NCBI GenBank assembly: GCA_955652075.1
Contig: CATPAS010000131.1
Location: 1-8,040, forward strand
DNA: 8,040 bases
Reading direction: 5' to 3'
DNA from: an uncultured Gaiellaceae bacterium
Lineage (GTDB): Bacteria; Actinomycetota; Thermoleophilia; Gaiellales; Gaiellaceae
Of this stretch, positions 1-6,390 are shown one piece after another. Numbering within the stretch: position 1 is the stretch's first letter; each line of letters opens with the position of its first letter. The notes under the pieces were generated by a model. The model was given only the letters and a program-made list of their open reading frames with translations, had not been told where the DNA came from and made no database searches. The translations under genes and the position numbers were made by a program.

Positions 1-237
1 CAGTTCCACGATCCCCCGGCGATCGAGCCGTATTCGTCGGAGCTCGTCGCCGCGAAGCGCAGCATCGTCCTCGGGAAGAAGAGCGGCATCGACTCGATCC
101 GCATCAAGGCCGAGGAACTCGGGCTCGATCTGTCCGAAGACGCTCAGCGCGACCTGCTCGCGCGCGTCAAGGAGCTCGGGACGAGGAAGCGTGGGCTCGT
201 GACCGACGACGAGTTCCGCGAGCTCGCGCGTGGCTGA
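1..237 (+). CDS. C-terminal fragment of a DRE-TIM (isopropylmalate/homocitrate synthase-like) enzyme
   Basis: The window opens inside this gene, in frame from base 1, and 78 codons remain before the TGA at 235-237. The visible protein contains IVLGKKSGIDSIRIKAEELG (about residues 22-41 of the fragment) and then a helical stretch ending in GLVTDDEFREL. The 'vLGkkSG' segment followed by a short helical tail is the usual end of the isopropylmalate synthase / homocitrate synthase / HMG-CoA lyase-like family, after the TIM barrel. Members condense or cleave an acyl-CoA and a 2-oxo acid at a divalent metal. The catalytic barrel is outside the window, so substrate cannot be assigned. There is no LeuA-type regulatory domain after this segment, which argues against a classical leucine-regulated LeuA. 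The next gene starts inside its last codons, so the two are probably cotranscribed. The family call is from recognition of the motif, not from a search. Confidence 0.72.
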   Translation, partial: QFHDPPAIEPYSSELVAAKRSIVLGKKSGIDSIRIKAEELGLDLSEDAQRDLLARVKELGTRKRGLVTDDEFRELARG

Positions 238-1870
238 CTACGACGCTGTCGTAGTCGGCAGCGGCATCAACTCGCTCGCGTGCGCGGCGTTCCTCGCGCT
301 GGCCGGTTGGCGCGTAGCCGTGCTCGAGCGTGAGGCGGAGTTGGGCGGGGCGGTACGCACGGCCGAGCTCACCGAGCCGGGCTTCCACCACGACGTGTTC
401 AGCGCCTGGCATCCGCTCTGGGTCGGTGGTCCGGCACACGCGGAGCTCGGGCCTGCGCTCGCGAAGCGTGGACTGGAGTACCTGAACACAGAGCACCCGA
501 CCGGCACGCTGTTCCCGGACGGCGAAAGCGTCTTCCTCACGACCGGCACCGACTCGAACGCAGCGGAGCTCGAGCGCCACGCTGCAGGTGACGGCGAGGC
601 CTGGCGAGAAACGATCGCGAGCGTCGGCGCGCAAGCCGAGCTCGTGTTCGGTGTCCTCGGCACCGAGCTCTGGTCGCCGGCCGGGCTGGGCCTCGGGGCG
701 AAGGCATACCGCCGTTTGGGGCGCCGCGGTCTCGCCGAGTTCGGCGCCGAGGTCGTGCAGAGCAGCCGAGACTGGCTGACGACCACGTTCCGATCGGAGC
801 GCGCGCACGGGCTCCTGGCGCCGTGGGTCCTCCATACGGGGCTCGGGCCGGATGGGGCTGCGTCGGGATTCATGACCCGCGTGATCGCGTTCGCGATCGA
901 AGCCGGGGGTATGCCGGTTCCGCGCGGTGGTGGTGCGCGTCTCGTCGATGCGCTCGTTCGCCTCATCCAGGATCACGGTGGAGTCTGCGAGACCGGCGCC
1001 GACGTAGAGCGAGTTCTCGTCGAGGGAGGACGCGCCACCGGAGTGCGGCTCGAGGGGGGCCGCACCGCCGGAGCCGAACGCGCCGTCATCTGCAACGTCA
1101 CCCCGACGCAGTTGTATGGACGCCTGCTGGAACCTGCCGACGTTCCGGCGGATGTTGCCGAAGCAGGGAAGCGGTTCCGCTTCGGCCGCTCCGAGATGCA
1201 GATCCACTTCGCCCTGTCCGAGCCGCCGCGCTGGGACGGCGACGATCGCCTCGGCAGGACGGCGATCATTCATCTAACGCCGGGGCTCGACGGCGTCTCA
1301 CGTGCGGTGAACGAGGCGGAGCGGGGCTTGCTGCCCGCCGAAGCGACGGTCGTCGTCGGACAGCCGCTTGCGGTCGACGACTCCCGCGCGCCGGTGGGCA
1401 AAGGTCTGCTCTGGATCCAGCTGCAGGAACTGCCCTGGCACGTCAAGGGCGACGCGGCAGGAGACCTCGACGTCGGCAACGGCACGTGGGACGAAGGTCT
1501 GCGCGAGCGCTACGCCGACCGGATCCAGGCGCGGATCGCGCGGCACGTTCCGAACCTCGAGTCGTCGATCCTGCGTCGCATCGTCCTCTCACCGGCCGAT
1601 CTGCAGGCGGCCAACATCAATCTCGAGCACGGCGATCCGTACTCGGGCTCGCTCGCGCTGGATCAGAACTTCCTCTGGCGCCCGTTTGCCCGGCAACCCG
1701 GACACAGCACTCCGGTCGACGGCCTGTTCCACATCGGCGCCAGCACGTGGCCGGGGCCGGGGCTCGGCGCGGGTTCCGGGACCCTGGTCGCGAAAGCCCT
1801 ATTGCAGCCCCCGGCGGTGCAGCGGGTGGTCGAGCGACTCGGCGCGTTTCTGCGGCCGCGGCAGGCATAG
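230..1870 (+). CDS. FAD-dependent oxidoreductase, phytoene dehydrogenase-like (COG1233 type)
   Basis: A 546-residue flavoprotein of the phytoene dehydrogenase/amine oxidase superfamily. The N-terminal dinucleotide fold is plain: a beta strand runs into GSGIN (residues 10-14), followed by a helix and VAVLERE, with the acidic residue that usually binds the FAD ribose, then LGGAVRT. The C-terminal FAD signature GLFHIGASTWPGPGLGAGSG lies at about 498-517, and GDPYSGSLALDQNFLWRP precedes it, as in this subfamily. The third glycine of the Rossmann motif is serine (GSGINS), a change I associate with this subgroup rather than with decay. No signal peptide or membrane helix is evident, so it is probably cytosolic or membrane-peripheral. 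The GTG start at 230 puts the FAD motif ten residues from the N-terminus, as expected, and overlaps the previous gene by 8 nt, suggesting translational coupling. No carotenoid genes are nearby, so a true carotenoid desaturase role is not supported; the substrate is unknown. Confidence 0.88.
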   Translation: MADYDAVVVGSGINSLACAAFLALAGWRVAVLEREAELGGAVRTAELTEPGFHHDVFSAWHPLWVGGPAHAELGPALAKRGLEYLNTEHPTGTLFPDGESVFLTTGTDSNAAELERHAAGDGEAWRETIASVGAQAELVFGVLGTELWSPAGLGLGAKAYRRLGRRGLAEFGAEVVQSSRDWLTTTFRSERAHGLLAPWVLHTGLGPDGAASGFMTRVIAFAIEAGGMPVPRGGGARLVDALVRLIQDHGGVCETGADVERVLVEGGRATGVRLEGGRTAGAERAVICNVTPTQLYGRLLEPADVPADVAEAGKRFRFGRSEMQIHFALSEPPRWDGDDRLGRTAIIHLTPGLDGVSRAVNEAERGLLPAEATVVVGQPLAVDDSRAPVGKGLLWIQLQELPWHVKGDAAGDLDVGNGTWDEGLRERYADRIQARIARHVPNLESSILRRIVLSPADLQAANINLEHGDPYSGSLALDQNFLWRPFARQPGHSTPVDGLFHIGASTWPGPGLGAGSGTLVAKALLQPPAVQRVVERLGAFLRPRQA

Positions 1871-1880
1871 AATCGCCTGC

Positions 1881-2759
1881 ATCCGGCCACGTTTCTCGAT
1901 CTCGCAGATCACGACCCTGGCATCGACGTTCGCAGCAGACGTCCGCGCGTACGCGGCTGCCGGTGTGGACGGGATCGGCGTCTGGGAGATCAAACTCCCG
2001 GACGGAGGTGACGCGGAAGCGCTCGAGCAGCTCGAGGCGAGCGGCCTCGGATCGGCCGCGGCCGTTCCCGCGGTGCCGTCGATCCTGCCGCTGCCTCTGA
2101 TGGAAGGCCCGGACGAACCGCAGCGGCGAGTCGAGGCGATCTGCGCGTCGCTGCATCGCCTCGCTCCGTTCAAGCCGAGCAGTGTCGTCTGTCTGACCGG
2201 GCCCGGTGACGGTCGCGACACGGTCGTCGAGGGCCTCAGGACGATCGCGGATGAAGCCGCCCGGCTCGGTTTGCGCATCGGCCTCGAGCCGATCAACCGC
2301 ATCGGTGGGGAAGACTGGACGACGATCTCGTCCCTTGCAGAGGCGGCCGAGCTCCTGGAAGACGCCGACCGGCCTGCCCTCGGCATCCAGTTCGACAGCT
2401 GGCACGTCTGGAACACGCCCGAGCTCGTCGCTGACATCGAGCGGTATGCAGACCGGTTTGTCGGCGTGCACATCGCGGACTGGAGGGGGACGACGAGAGG
2501 CTGGTGCGATCGAGTCCTGCCCGGTGACGGTGTCGGGGACCTGCCTCAGATCCTGGGCGCGCTCGACCGCGCAGACTGGGAGGGCTACTACGACCTCGAG
2601 ATCTTCTCGGACAACGGCACGTTTGGCAACGCGTGGCCGGACTCGCTGTGGGACGTGGAGGTGGAGGAGCTCGCTCGGAGGGGGAAGGACGCGTTCGAGC
2701 GAGTCTGGGAGGCGCGAATCCAAACGCCGCTTGACCAGGTATCGCCCGGTGCCGTGTAA
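1881..2759 (+). CDS. Sugar-phosphate isomerase/epimerase-like TIM barrel (AP_endonuc_2 / xylose isomerase-like)
   Basis: The protein resembles the sugar-phosphate isomerase/epimerase family, cytosolic TIM barrels that interconvert aldoses and ketoses or epimerise sugars with a divalent metal. Counting from 1881, the metal-site residues are all present: Glu136 in GLEPINRIG, Asp172 and His175 in FDSWHVW, His197 and Asp200 in GVHIADW, and Glu240 in YYDLEIFS. Length would be about 292 residues, normal for the family. The N-terminus is the problem. Homology should begin near RFSISQITTL (about 1890), but no ATG, GTG or TTG occurs in any frame from 1871 to 1962. I place the start at ATC 1881, 10 nt after the previous stop, as the most likely position of an original ATG or a non-canonical start. 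Alternatives are ATC 1872, CTG 1917, GTG 1965 (loses the first strand) or TTG 1686 (adds about 65 residues read from the previous gene's DNA). Family is confident, the start is not, and the substrate is unknown. Confidence 0.82.
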   Translation: MRPRFSISQITTLASTFAADVRAYAAAGVDGIGVWEIKLPDGGDAEALEQLEASGLGSAAAVPAVPSILPLPLMEGPDEPQRRVEAICASLHRLAPFKPSSVVCLTGPGDGRDTVVEGLRTIADEAARLGLRIGLEPINRIGGEDWTTISSLAEAAELLEDADRPALGIQFDSWHVWNTPELVADIERYADRFVGVHIADWRGTTRGWCDRVLPGDGVGDLPQILGALDRADWEGYYDLEIFSDNGTFGNAWPDSLWDVEVEELARRGKDAFERVWEARIQTPLDQVSPGAV

Positions 2760-2760
2760 T
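2731..2760 (+). promoter_or_regulatory. Candidate sigma70-type promoter for the importer operon
   Basis: TTGACC at 2731-2736 (5 of 6 to TTGACA) is followed after 18 nt by TGTAAT at 2755-2760 (5 of 6 to TATAAT). In DNA this G+C-rich the pair is uncommon. It lies immediately upstream of the binding-protein gene, and its -10 box contains the stop codon of the preceding gene. The predicted transcription start falls near 2766-2768, giving a leader of about 30 nt. This is prediction by pattern; it would let the importer be transcribed independently of the upstream metabolic genes. Confidence 0.5.
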
Positions 2761-2766
2761 CAACCA

Positions 2767-2799
2767 ATGAGGACGACCCCAAGAGGAGGACATAGATGA
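2767..2799 (+). CDS. Possible 10-codon leader mini-ORF before the binding-protein gene
   Basis: ATG at 2767 opens a short frame encoding MRTTPRGGHR and stopping at TGA 2797-2799, so its stop overlaps the ATG of the binding-protein gene (2796-2798). Its ATG coincides with the transcription start predicted from the promoter candidate, so it could be read as a leaderless message. No Shine-Dalgarno precedes it. All three arginine codons are AGG or AGA, rare in high-GC bacteria, and codons 6-8 cover the Shine-Dalgarno of the next gene, so translation here could influence initiation downstream. Such a short frame can arise by chance, and there is no direct evidence that it is translated. Confidence 0.2.
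   Translation: MRTTPRGGHR
2784..2789 (+). promoter_or_regulatory. Strong Shine-Dalgarno (AGGAGG) of the binding-protein gene
   Basis: A full AGGAGG lies 6 nt before ATG 2796. It is the clearest ribosome binding site in the window; the other genes start within or just after the preceding stop and have weak or no such sites. This fits high expression of the binding protein and confirms its start. Confidence 0.85.
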
Positions 2800-3995
2800 G
2801 AGTTCGTGGGAGGTGGGCGTTCGTCACGGCTGCACTGCTGGCGCTCGTCCTGATCGGGAGCGCGCTCGCGACGACGGCGGGGCACAGGGCAGCACACGCG
2901 AAGGCACCGATCATCATCGGCTGGGCGTTCGACGGAACAGGCAACATGGCGCCGTTCGACGGTCCCGCGCTCGCCGCGGCGAAGCTGCGCGTCAATCAGG
3001 TGAACGCGAAGGGCGGCGTGAACGGCCGCATGCTGGAGATCCGCACGTGCGACACACAGAGCAACAACGCCGCGACGGCGAAGGCGTGCGCGCTGCGCCT
3101 CCTCGGCCAGAAGGCCGACGTCCTCTTCACCACGTGTGACGTCGACCTAGCGGCGCCGGTCGTACGAGCCGCGATCGACCGCGGTGTCCTCGCCATCGCT
3201 CCGTGCATCGGCACCGACCAGATGGGGCCGAAGCGGTTCGGCACCAAGGGACGCCTCGCCTTCAGCTTCGGCAACGTCGCGCAGGACGAGGGGTCCGCGA
3301 TGGCGCAGTATGCGTGGAGCCGCGGGTGGAAGACAGCAGGACTCGCTACGGACACGGTGATCGTGTACTTCAAGAACGTTGTCCAGGCGTTCGAGGCCCG
3401 CTTCAAGCAGCTCGGCGGCAAGATCGTCGCCAGCGAGACCTATCAATCCCTGGGCGGCAACAACGTCCAGAACGCCGTCAGCCGCCTGAACGCCGTCAAA
3501 GCGGGGGTGTATGTGACCGCCACAGCCGGCGCGTTCGGCGCACTCTCGACGTTCGTGACCGGCCTGCGCACGCTAGGCAACAACACGCCGATCCTCAACT
3601 CGTGGGCCGGTGACGGCACGTACTGGCTGCCGAGCAATCCGAAGGTGACGAACTACTGGTTCGTGACGTTCGCGTCCTGCTTCGGCGACGACCCGAGTCC
3701 GGCCATCAACGCGCTTGCGAGCCAGGTGAAGGCGGGCACGGGCGGCTTCATTACAGGCCCGTCGGCGATCGACGGCCTCGTCACAGCAATCAAGCGTGCC
3801 CACGGCTCGACGAAAGGCGCTGCGCTGTCGAAGGTGATGGAGCACTTCAAGAAGGTCCCCACGATCTCGGGGAACATCAGCTTCTCCGCCAAGCTCCACA
3901 CGGTTTTCGGGCGGAGATATCGCGTCATCCGCATTCAGGACAACGTGCCGAAGGTCGTAGGCACGATCGTCGCCAAGGTCGTTCCCAAGATCTAG
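2796..3995 (+). CDS. Secreted substrate-binding protein of a branched-chain amino-acid (HAAT) ABC importer
   Basis: A 399-residue LivK-type (Peripla_BP_6 family) solute-binding protein that captures the ligand outside the membrane and delivers it to the LivH/LivM permeases. Residues 1 to about 25 or 35 form an export signal: an Arg-rich start, a hydrophobic core (AFVTAALLALVLIGSALA), then possible signal-peptidase sites after SALA (25) or AHA (35). The mature part begins with IIIGWAFDGTGNMAPFDG and the family-typical NQVNAKGGVNGRMLEI, with the first lobe continuing through APVVRAAIDRGVLAIAPCIG. No lipobox cysteine follows the hydrophobic core, unlike many Gram-positive binding proteins, so how it stays near the cell is unclear. 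The mature protein holds several cysteines (TCD, KAC, TTCD, APC, ASCFG) that could form disulfides. The start is set by a strong Shine-Dalgarno. The ligand is not determinable: branched-chain amino acids are the default, but this family also binds amides, urea and aromatic acids. Confidence 0.88.
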   Translation: MRVRGRWAFVTAALLALVLIGSALATTAGHRAAHAKAPIIIGWAFDGTGNMAPFDGPALAAAKLRVNQVNAKGGVNGRMLEIRTCDTQSNNAATAKACALRLLGQKADVLFTTCDVDLAAPVVRAAIDRGVLAIAPCIGTDQMGPKRFGTKGRLAFSFGNVAQDEGSAMAQYAWSRGWKTAGLATDTVIVYFKNVVQAFEARFKQLGGKIVASETYQSLGGNNVQNAVSRLNAVKAGVYVTATAGAFGALSTFVTGLRTLGNNTPILNSWAGDGTYWLPSNPKVTNYWFVTFASCFGDDPSPAINALASQVKAGTGGFITGPSAIDGLVTAIKRAHGSTKGAALSKVMEHFKKVPTISGNISFSAKLHTVFGRRYRVIRIQDNVPKVVGTIVAKVVPKI

Positions 3996-3998
3996 GTC

Positions 3999-4772
3999 TT
4001 GGCGGAAGCCAGCGGCGAGGGAACGAGGAGGCCCGGAGAAGCACTCCGGGCCTCCTCCGTGTCGCGCTCGTTCGCAGGCGTGCACGCGCTCCGGGAAGTC
4101 ACCCTCGAGCTCGGACGCCGCGAGGTGGTCGGCCTGATAGGCCCGAACGGCGCCGGCAAGTCCACGCTCGTGAACGTCCTCAGCGGGTTCGATCTTCCGA
4201 CGTCCGGCTCGGTCGAGCTCGAGGGGAAAGACGTGACCCGGTGGAGCCCGGGCCGCCGTGGACGGAACGGTCTCTCGCGGACGTTCCAGCACAGCCACGC
4301 CTTCCGGTCCCTATCCGTGCGTGAGAACGTCGAGGTCGCGGCGCTCGGCGTCGGTGCGTCCGCACGGGAGGCGAAGGACCGGGCATCCGAGTTGCTCGGC
4401 ACGCTCGGCCTGACAGCACAGGCAAATGCTGCCGCCGAGACGCTCGCCCAGGGAGACGAGCGGCGGCTCGGTGTGGCCCGCGCTCTCGCCACGCGACCTC
4501 GCTTCGTGTTGCTCGACGAGCCCGCAGCCGGGCTGCCCGAAGCCGAGCTTCCGGATTTCAGCTCAGCCGTGCGCGCGGTGCGTGACGATCACGATGCCGG
4601 CGTGCTGCTGATCGATCACAACGTGGCGCTGATCATGGCGATCTGCGATCGCATCTACGTGCTCGACCAGGGCCGCATGCTCGCGGAAGGCACCCCCGGA
4701 GAGATCCAGGCGAACCTCGACGTCGCCGCGGCATATCTCGGCGAGAGCGCCGTGCAGGACACGGGCGCATGA
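3999..4772 (+). CDS. livG: ABC importer ATPase, LivG type
   Basis: A 257-residue cytosolic ATPase that powers the importer by ATP hydrolysis, paired with the LivF-type subunit. Walker A is GPNGAGKST (48-56), the Q-loop lies in SRTFQHSHAF, the signature is LAQGDERRL (149-157), Walker B is FVLLDEP (169-175) and the H-loop His is 207 in LLIDH. The C-terminus, GTPGEIQANLDVAAAYLGE, is the extra segment that marks LivG-type ATPases. The signature departs from LSGGQ, but LivG proteins commonly carry a 'yGdqRrL' form, so this is probably functional. TTG 3999 lies 3 nt after the previous stop and keeps the first beta strand (ALRASSVSRSF). The alternative GTG 4059 would remove it. With TTG, codons 9-20 are formed by a perfect hairpin, so the first 15 or so residues are an unusual low-conservation extension. 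Its end overlaps the next gene as ATGA. Confidence 0.9.
   Translation: MAEASGEGTRRPGEALRASSVSRSFAGVHALREVTLELGRREVVGLIGPNGAGKSTLVNVLSGFDLPTSGSVELEGKDVTRWSPGRRGRNGLSRTFQHSHAFRSLSVRENVEVAALGVGASAREAKDRASELLGTLGLTAQANAAAETLAQGDERRLGVARALATRPRFVLLDEPAAGLPEAELPDFSSAVRAVRDDHDAGVLLIDHNVALIMAICDRIYVLDQGRMLAEGTPGEIQANLDVAAAYLGESAVQDTGA
4025..4057 (+). terminator. Perfect 14-bp hairpin after the binding-protein gene (attenuator or RNA-stabilising element)
   Basis: GAGGAGGCCCGGAG (4025-4038) and CTCCGGGCCTCCTC (4044-4057) are exact reverse complements separated by a 5-nt loop, AAGCA. The stem is 11 G:C and 3 A:T pairs and starts 29 nt after the binding-protein stop at 3995. There is no run of T after it, so it is not a classical intrinsic terminator; T-less terminators are proposed for actinobacteria. 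It lies between the gene for a subunit needed in excess and those for the ATPases and permeases, where hairpins commonly cause partial termination or protect the upstream mRNA from 3' decay. It also overlaps the start of the livG-type frame, so translation from TTG 3999 would melt it. Confidence 0.65.
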
Positions 4773-5482
4773 GCCTGCCTGCGCTCGCGGTCGAGGGCCT
4801 AACGGTGCGCCACGGCGCGGTTACCGCGGTTCGGGATCTCTCGCTCAGCGTCGAGGCCGGCGAGATCGTCGGCTTGATCGGACCGAACGGAGCGGGAAAG
4901 TCGTCGACCCTACACGCGATCATGGGCGCCGTCCGTCCCGCCGCCGGCGCCGTTCTCGTCAACGGCGTCTCCGTCGTCGGGCGGCGACCAGAGGACGTTG
5001 CTCGGCGCGGCGTTGCCCTCGTGCCCGAAGGTCGGCGGATCTTCGCGGAATTGACGGTGGAGGAGAACCTCCGCCTCGGGCTTGCGGGCCGCCGCCGGCG
5101 TGAGGGCGTCGAGGATGATCTCGCGCGCGTATACGAGCTCTTCCCGGCAGTTGAGGAGTCTCTCCGCCGGAAGGCGGGCACGCTGTCGGGAGGGCAGCAG
5201 CAGCAGCTCGCGATCGCGCGGGGGCTCGTCGCGGATCCCGAAGTGCTCCTGCTCGACGAGCCGTCCCTCGGCCTCGCTCCGCGCGTCGTCGATCTCGTCT
5301 TCCAAGCCTTGTCCGCAATCCGCGACCGAGGCCTGGCCGTCCTGCTCGTCGAGCAGCGCGCGCAGCGCACCGTCGCCCTCGCAGATCGCTCCCATGTCCT
5401 GTCCAGAGGTGAGCTGCGCCTCACGCTCGGGCCGGAATCGGCCGGGGACACCGAGGCGCTCGTGAGCGCGTACCTCGCATGA
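4769..5482 (+). CDS. livF: ABC importer ATPase, LivF type
   Basis: A 237-residue cytosolic ATPase, the partner of the preceding LivG-type subunit; length is typical for LivF. Walker A is GPNGAGKSS (38-46). The LivF hallmark region RGVALVPEGRRIFAELTVEENL follows. The signature is a perfect LSGGQ (139-143) extended by QQQLAIARGL, and Walker B is VLLLDEP (159-165). At the H-loop position the sequence is LLVEQR. LivF proteins usually read LLVEQN there, so Gln instead of His is a family trait and only the Arg is unusual. The C-terminus, EALVSAYLA, matches the family but lacks the final Gly of the usual YLG. It starts in an ATGA overlap with the previous gene and ends in one with the next, which indicates coupled translation and subunits made in similar amounts. 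Confidence 0.92.
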   Translation: MSLPALAVEGLTVRHGAVTAVRDLSLSVEAGEIVGLIGPNGAGKSSTLHAIMGAVRPAAGAVLVNGVSVVGRRPEDVARRGVALVPEGRRIFAELTVEENLRLGLAGRRRREGVEDDLARVYELFPAVEESLRRKAGTLSGGQQQQLAIARGLVADPEVLLLDEPSLGLAPRVVDLVFQALSAIRDRGLAVLLVEQRAQRTVALADRSHVLSRGELRLTLGPESAGDTEALVSAYLA

Positions 5483-6390
5483 CTCTCGCCTTCCTGGGCA
5501 TGAACTGGCAGACGCTTGCAGACGCGGTCAGCCTCGGCGCGATCTACGCTCTGATGGCGGTCGGGATCGGGCTCGTGTTCGGCGTGCTGCGGCTCGTCAA
5601 CTTCGCCTACGGCCAGCTGGTGATGGCGGGCGCGTACGCGCTCGCGTTCGCGTACGACCACGGCTGGCCGGTGAGTGTCGGGATCCTCCTCTGCTTCGCT
5701 GTCGTGCTCACGCTCTCGCTCCTGCTCGATCGAATCGTCTTCCGGCCGCTGAGAGCGCACTCGCCTGCCGTCATGCTCGTCGCGACCTTCGCGATCGCGT
5801 TTCTGCTCCAGAGCATCGCTCTCCTGTGGTTCGGCCCCCTCGGGAAAATCTCGGCATCGCTTGCAGCGCTGAACCAGCCGGTGACGATCTCGGGCGTCGA
5901 CATCCGCAAGATCGCGATCGTTGCGACGGCGCTGGCGGCAGCCTGCCTCCTCGCATTGGTGCTCCTCCTCGGGAGAACGAGAGTCGGCTTGCACATGCGG
6001 GCTGCGGCGATGGACTTCCGCACGGCCGAGCTACTCGGCGTGCGGGCGGGTCGCGTGATCACCGCCGCGGTGCTCGTCTCGGGCGTGCTCGCAGCGATTG
6101 TCGCGGTGATGCTCACCGTGCAGACTCCGCTCGTGACGCCGGACTTCGCGCTCCGCGACACGATCCTCGTGCTCGCAGGCGTGGTGCTCGGCGGCATGAA
6201 CCGCCTCGTTCCGGCGACGCTCGGCGGCTTCGCGATCGGGTTTGCCTCCGGCCTGCTCGGAGGCGCGCTGCCCACGAACTGGAGCCAGTACCTGCCGTCG
6301 TTCCTGTTTGCCGCAGTGATTCTCGTGCTCCTGGTGCGGCCCGGCGGGCTGTTCACGCGTGAGGGTCAGCGTGCGGCGGAGCGCGTATGA
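5479..6390 (+). CDS. livH: ABC importer permease, LivH type
   Basis: A 303-residue integral membrane permease, one half of the translocation pore, paired with the LivM-type protein. About eight hydrophobic segments are visible. The first holds SLGAIYALMAVGIGLVFGVL followed by NFAYGQLVM, the characteristic LivH opening. A cytoplasmic coupling loop of the EAA type lies around GLHMRAAAMDFRTAELLGV (about 172-190), where the ATPases dock. A Gly-rich stretch, LAGVVLGGMNRLVPATLGGF, and a hydrophobic end before VRPGGLFTREG also match LivH proteins. Length is close to the E. coli subunit. It begins in an ATGA overlap with livF and ends in one with the next gene. Nothing is truncated. Confidence 0.92.
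   Translation: MTLAFLGMNWQTLADAVSLGAIYALMAVGIGLVFGVLRLVNFAYGQLVMAGAYALAFAYDHGWPVSVGILLCFAVVLTLSLLLDRIVFRPLRAHSPAVMLVATFAIAFLLQSIALLWFGPLGKISASLAALNQPVTISGVDIRKIAIVATALAAACLLALVLLLGRTRVGLHMRAAAMDFRTAELLGVRAGRVITAAVLVSGVLAAIVAVMLTVQTPLVTPDFALRDTILVLAGVVLGGMNRLVPATLGGFAIGFASGLLGGALPTNWSQYLPSFLFAAVILVLLVRPGGLFTREGQRAAERV

Noticed and set aside
167..1273. Minus-strand open frame (368 codons) opposite the FAD oxidoreductase
   Set aside because: Low-complexity Arg/Glu/Ala-rich translation antisense to a gene with clear FAD motifs; a mirror of codon bias.
1368..1880. Upstream extension of the isomerase frame to ATG 1368
   Set aside because: The first 170 or so residues would be Arg/Ser-rich shadow of the FAD oxidoreductase; family sequence begins only near 1890.
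4633..5994. Long minus-strand open frame (453 codons) across the livG/livF/livH region
   Set aside because: It lies antisense to three clearly recognisable genes, its translation is Arg/Ser/Glu-rich without domain motifs, and such frames are expected opposite G+C-rich coding DNA.
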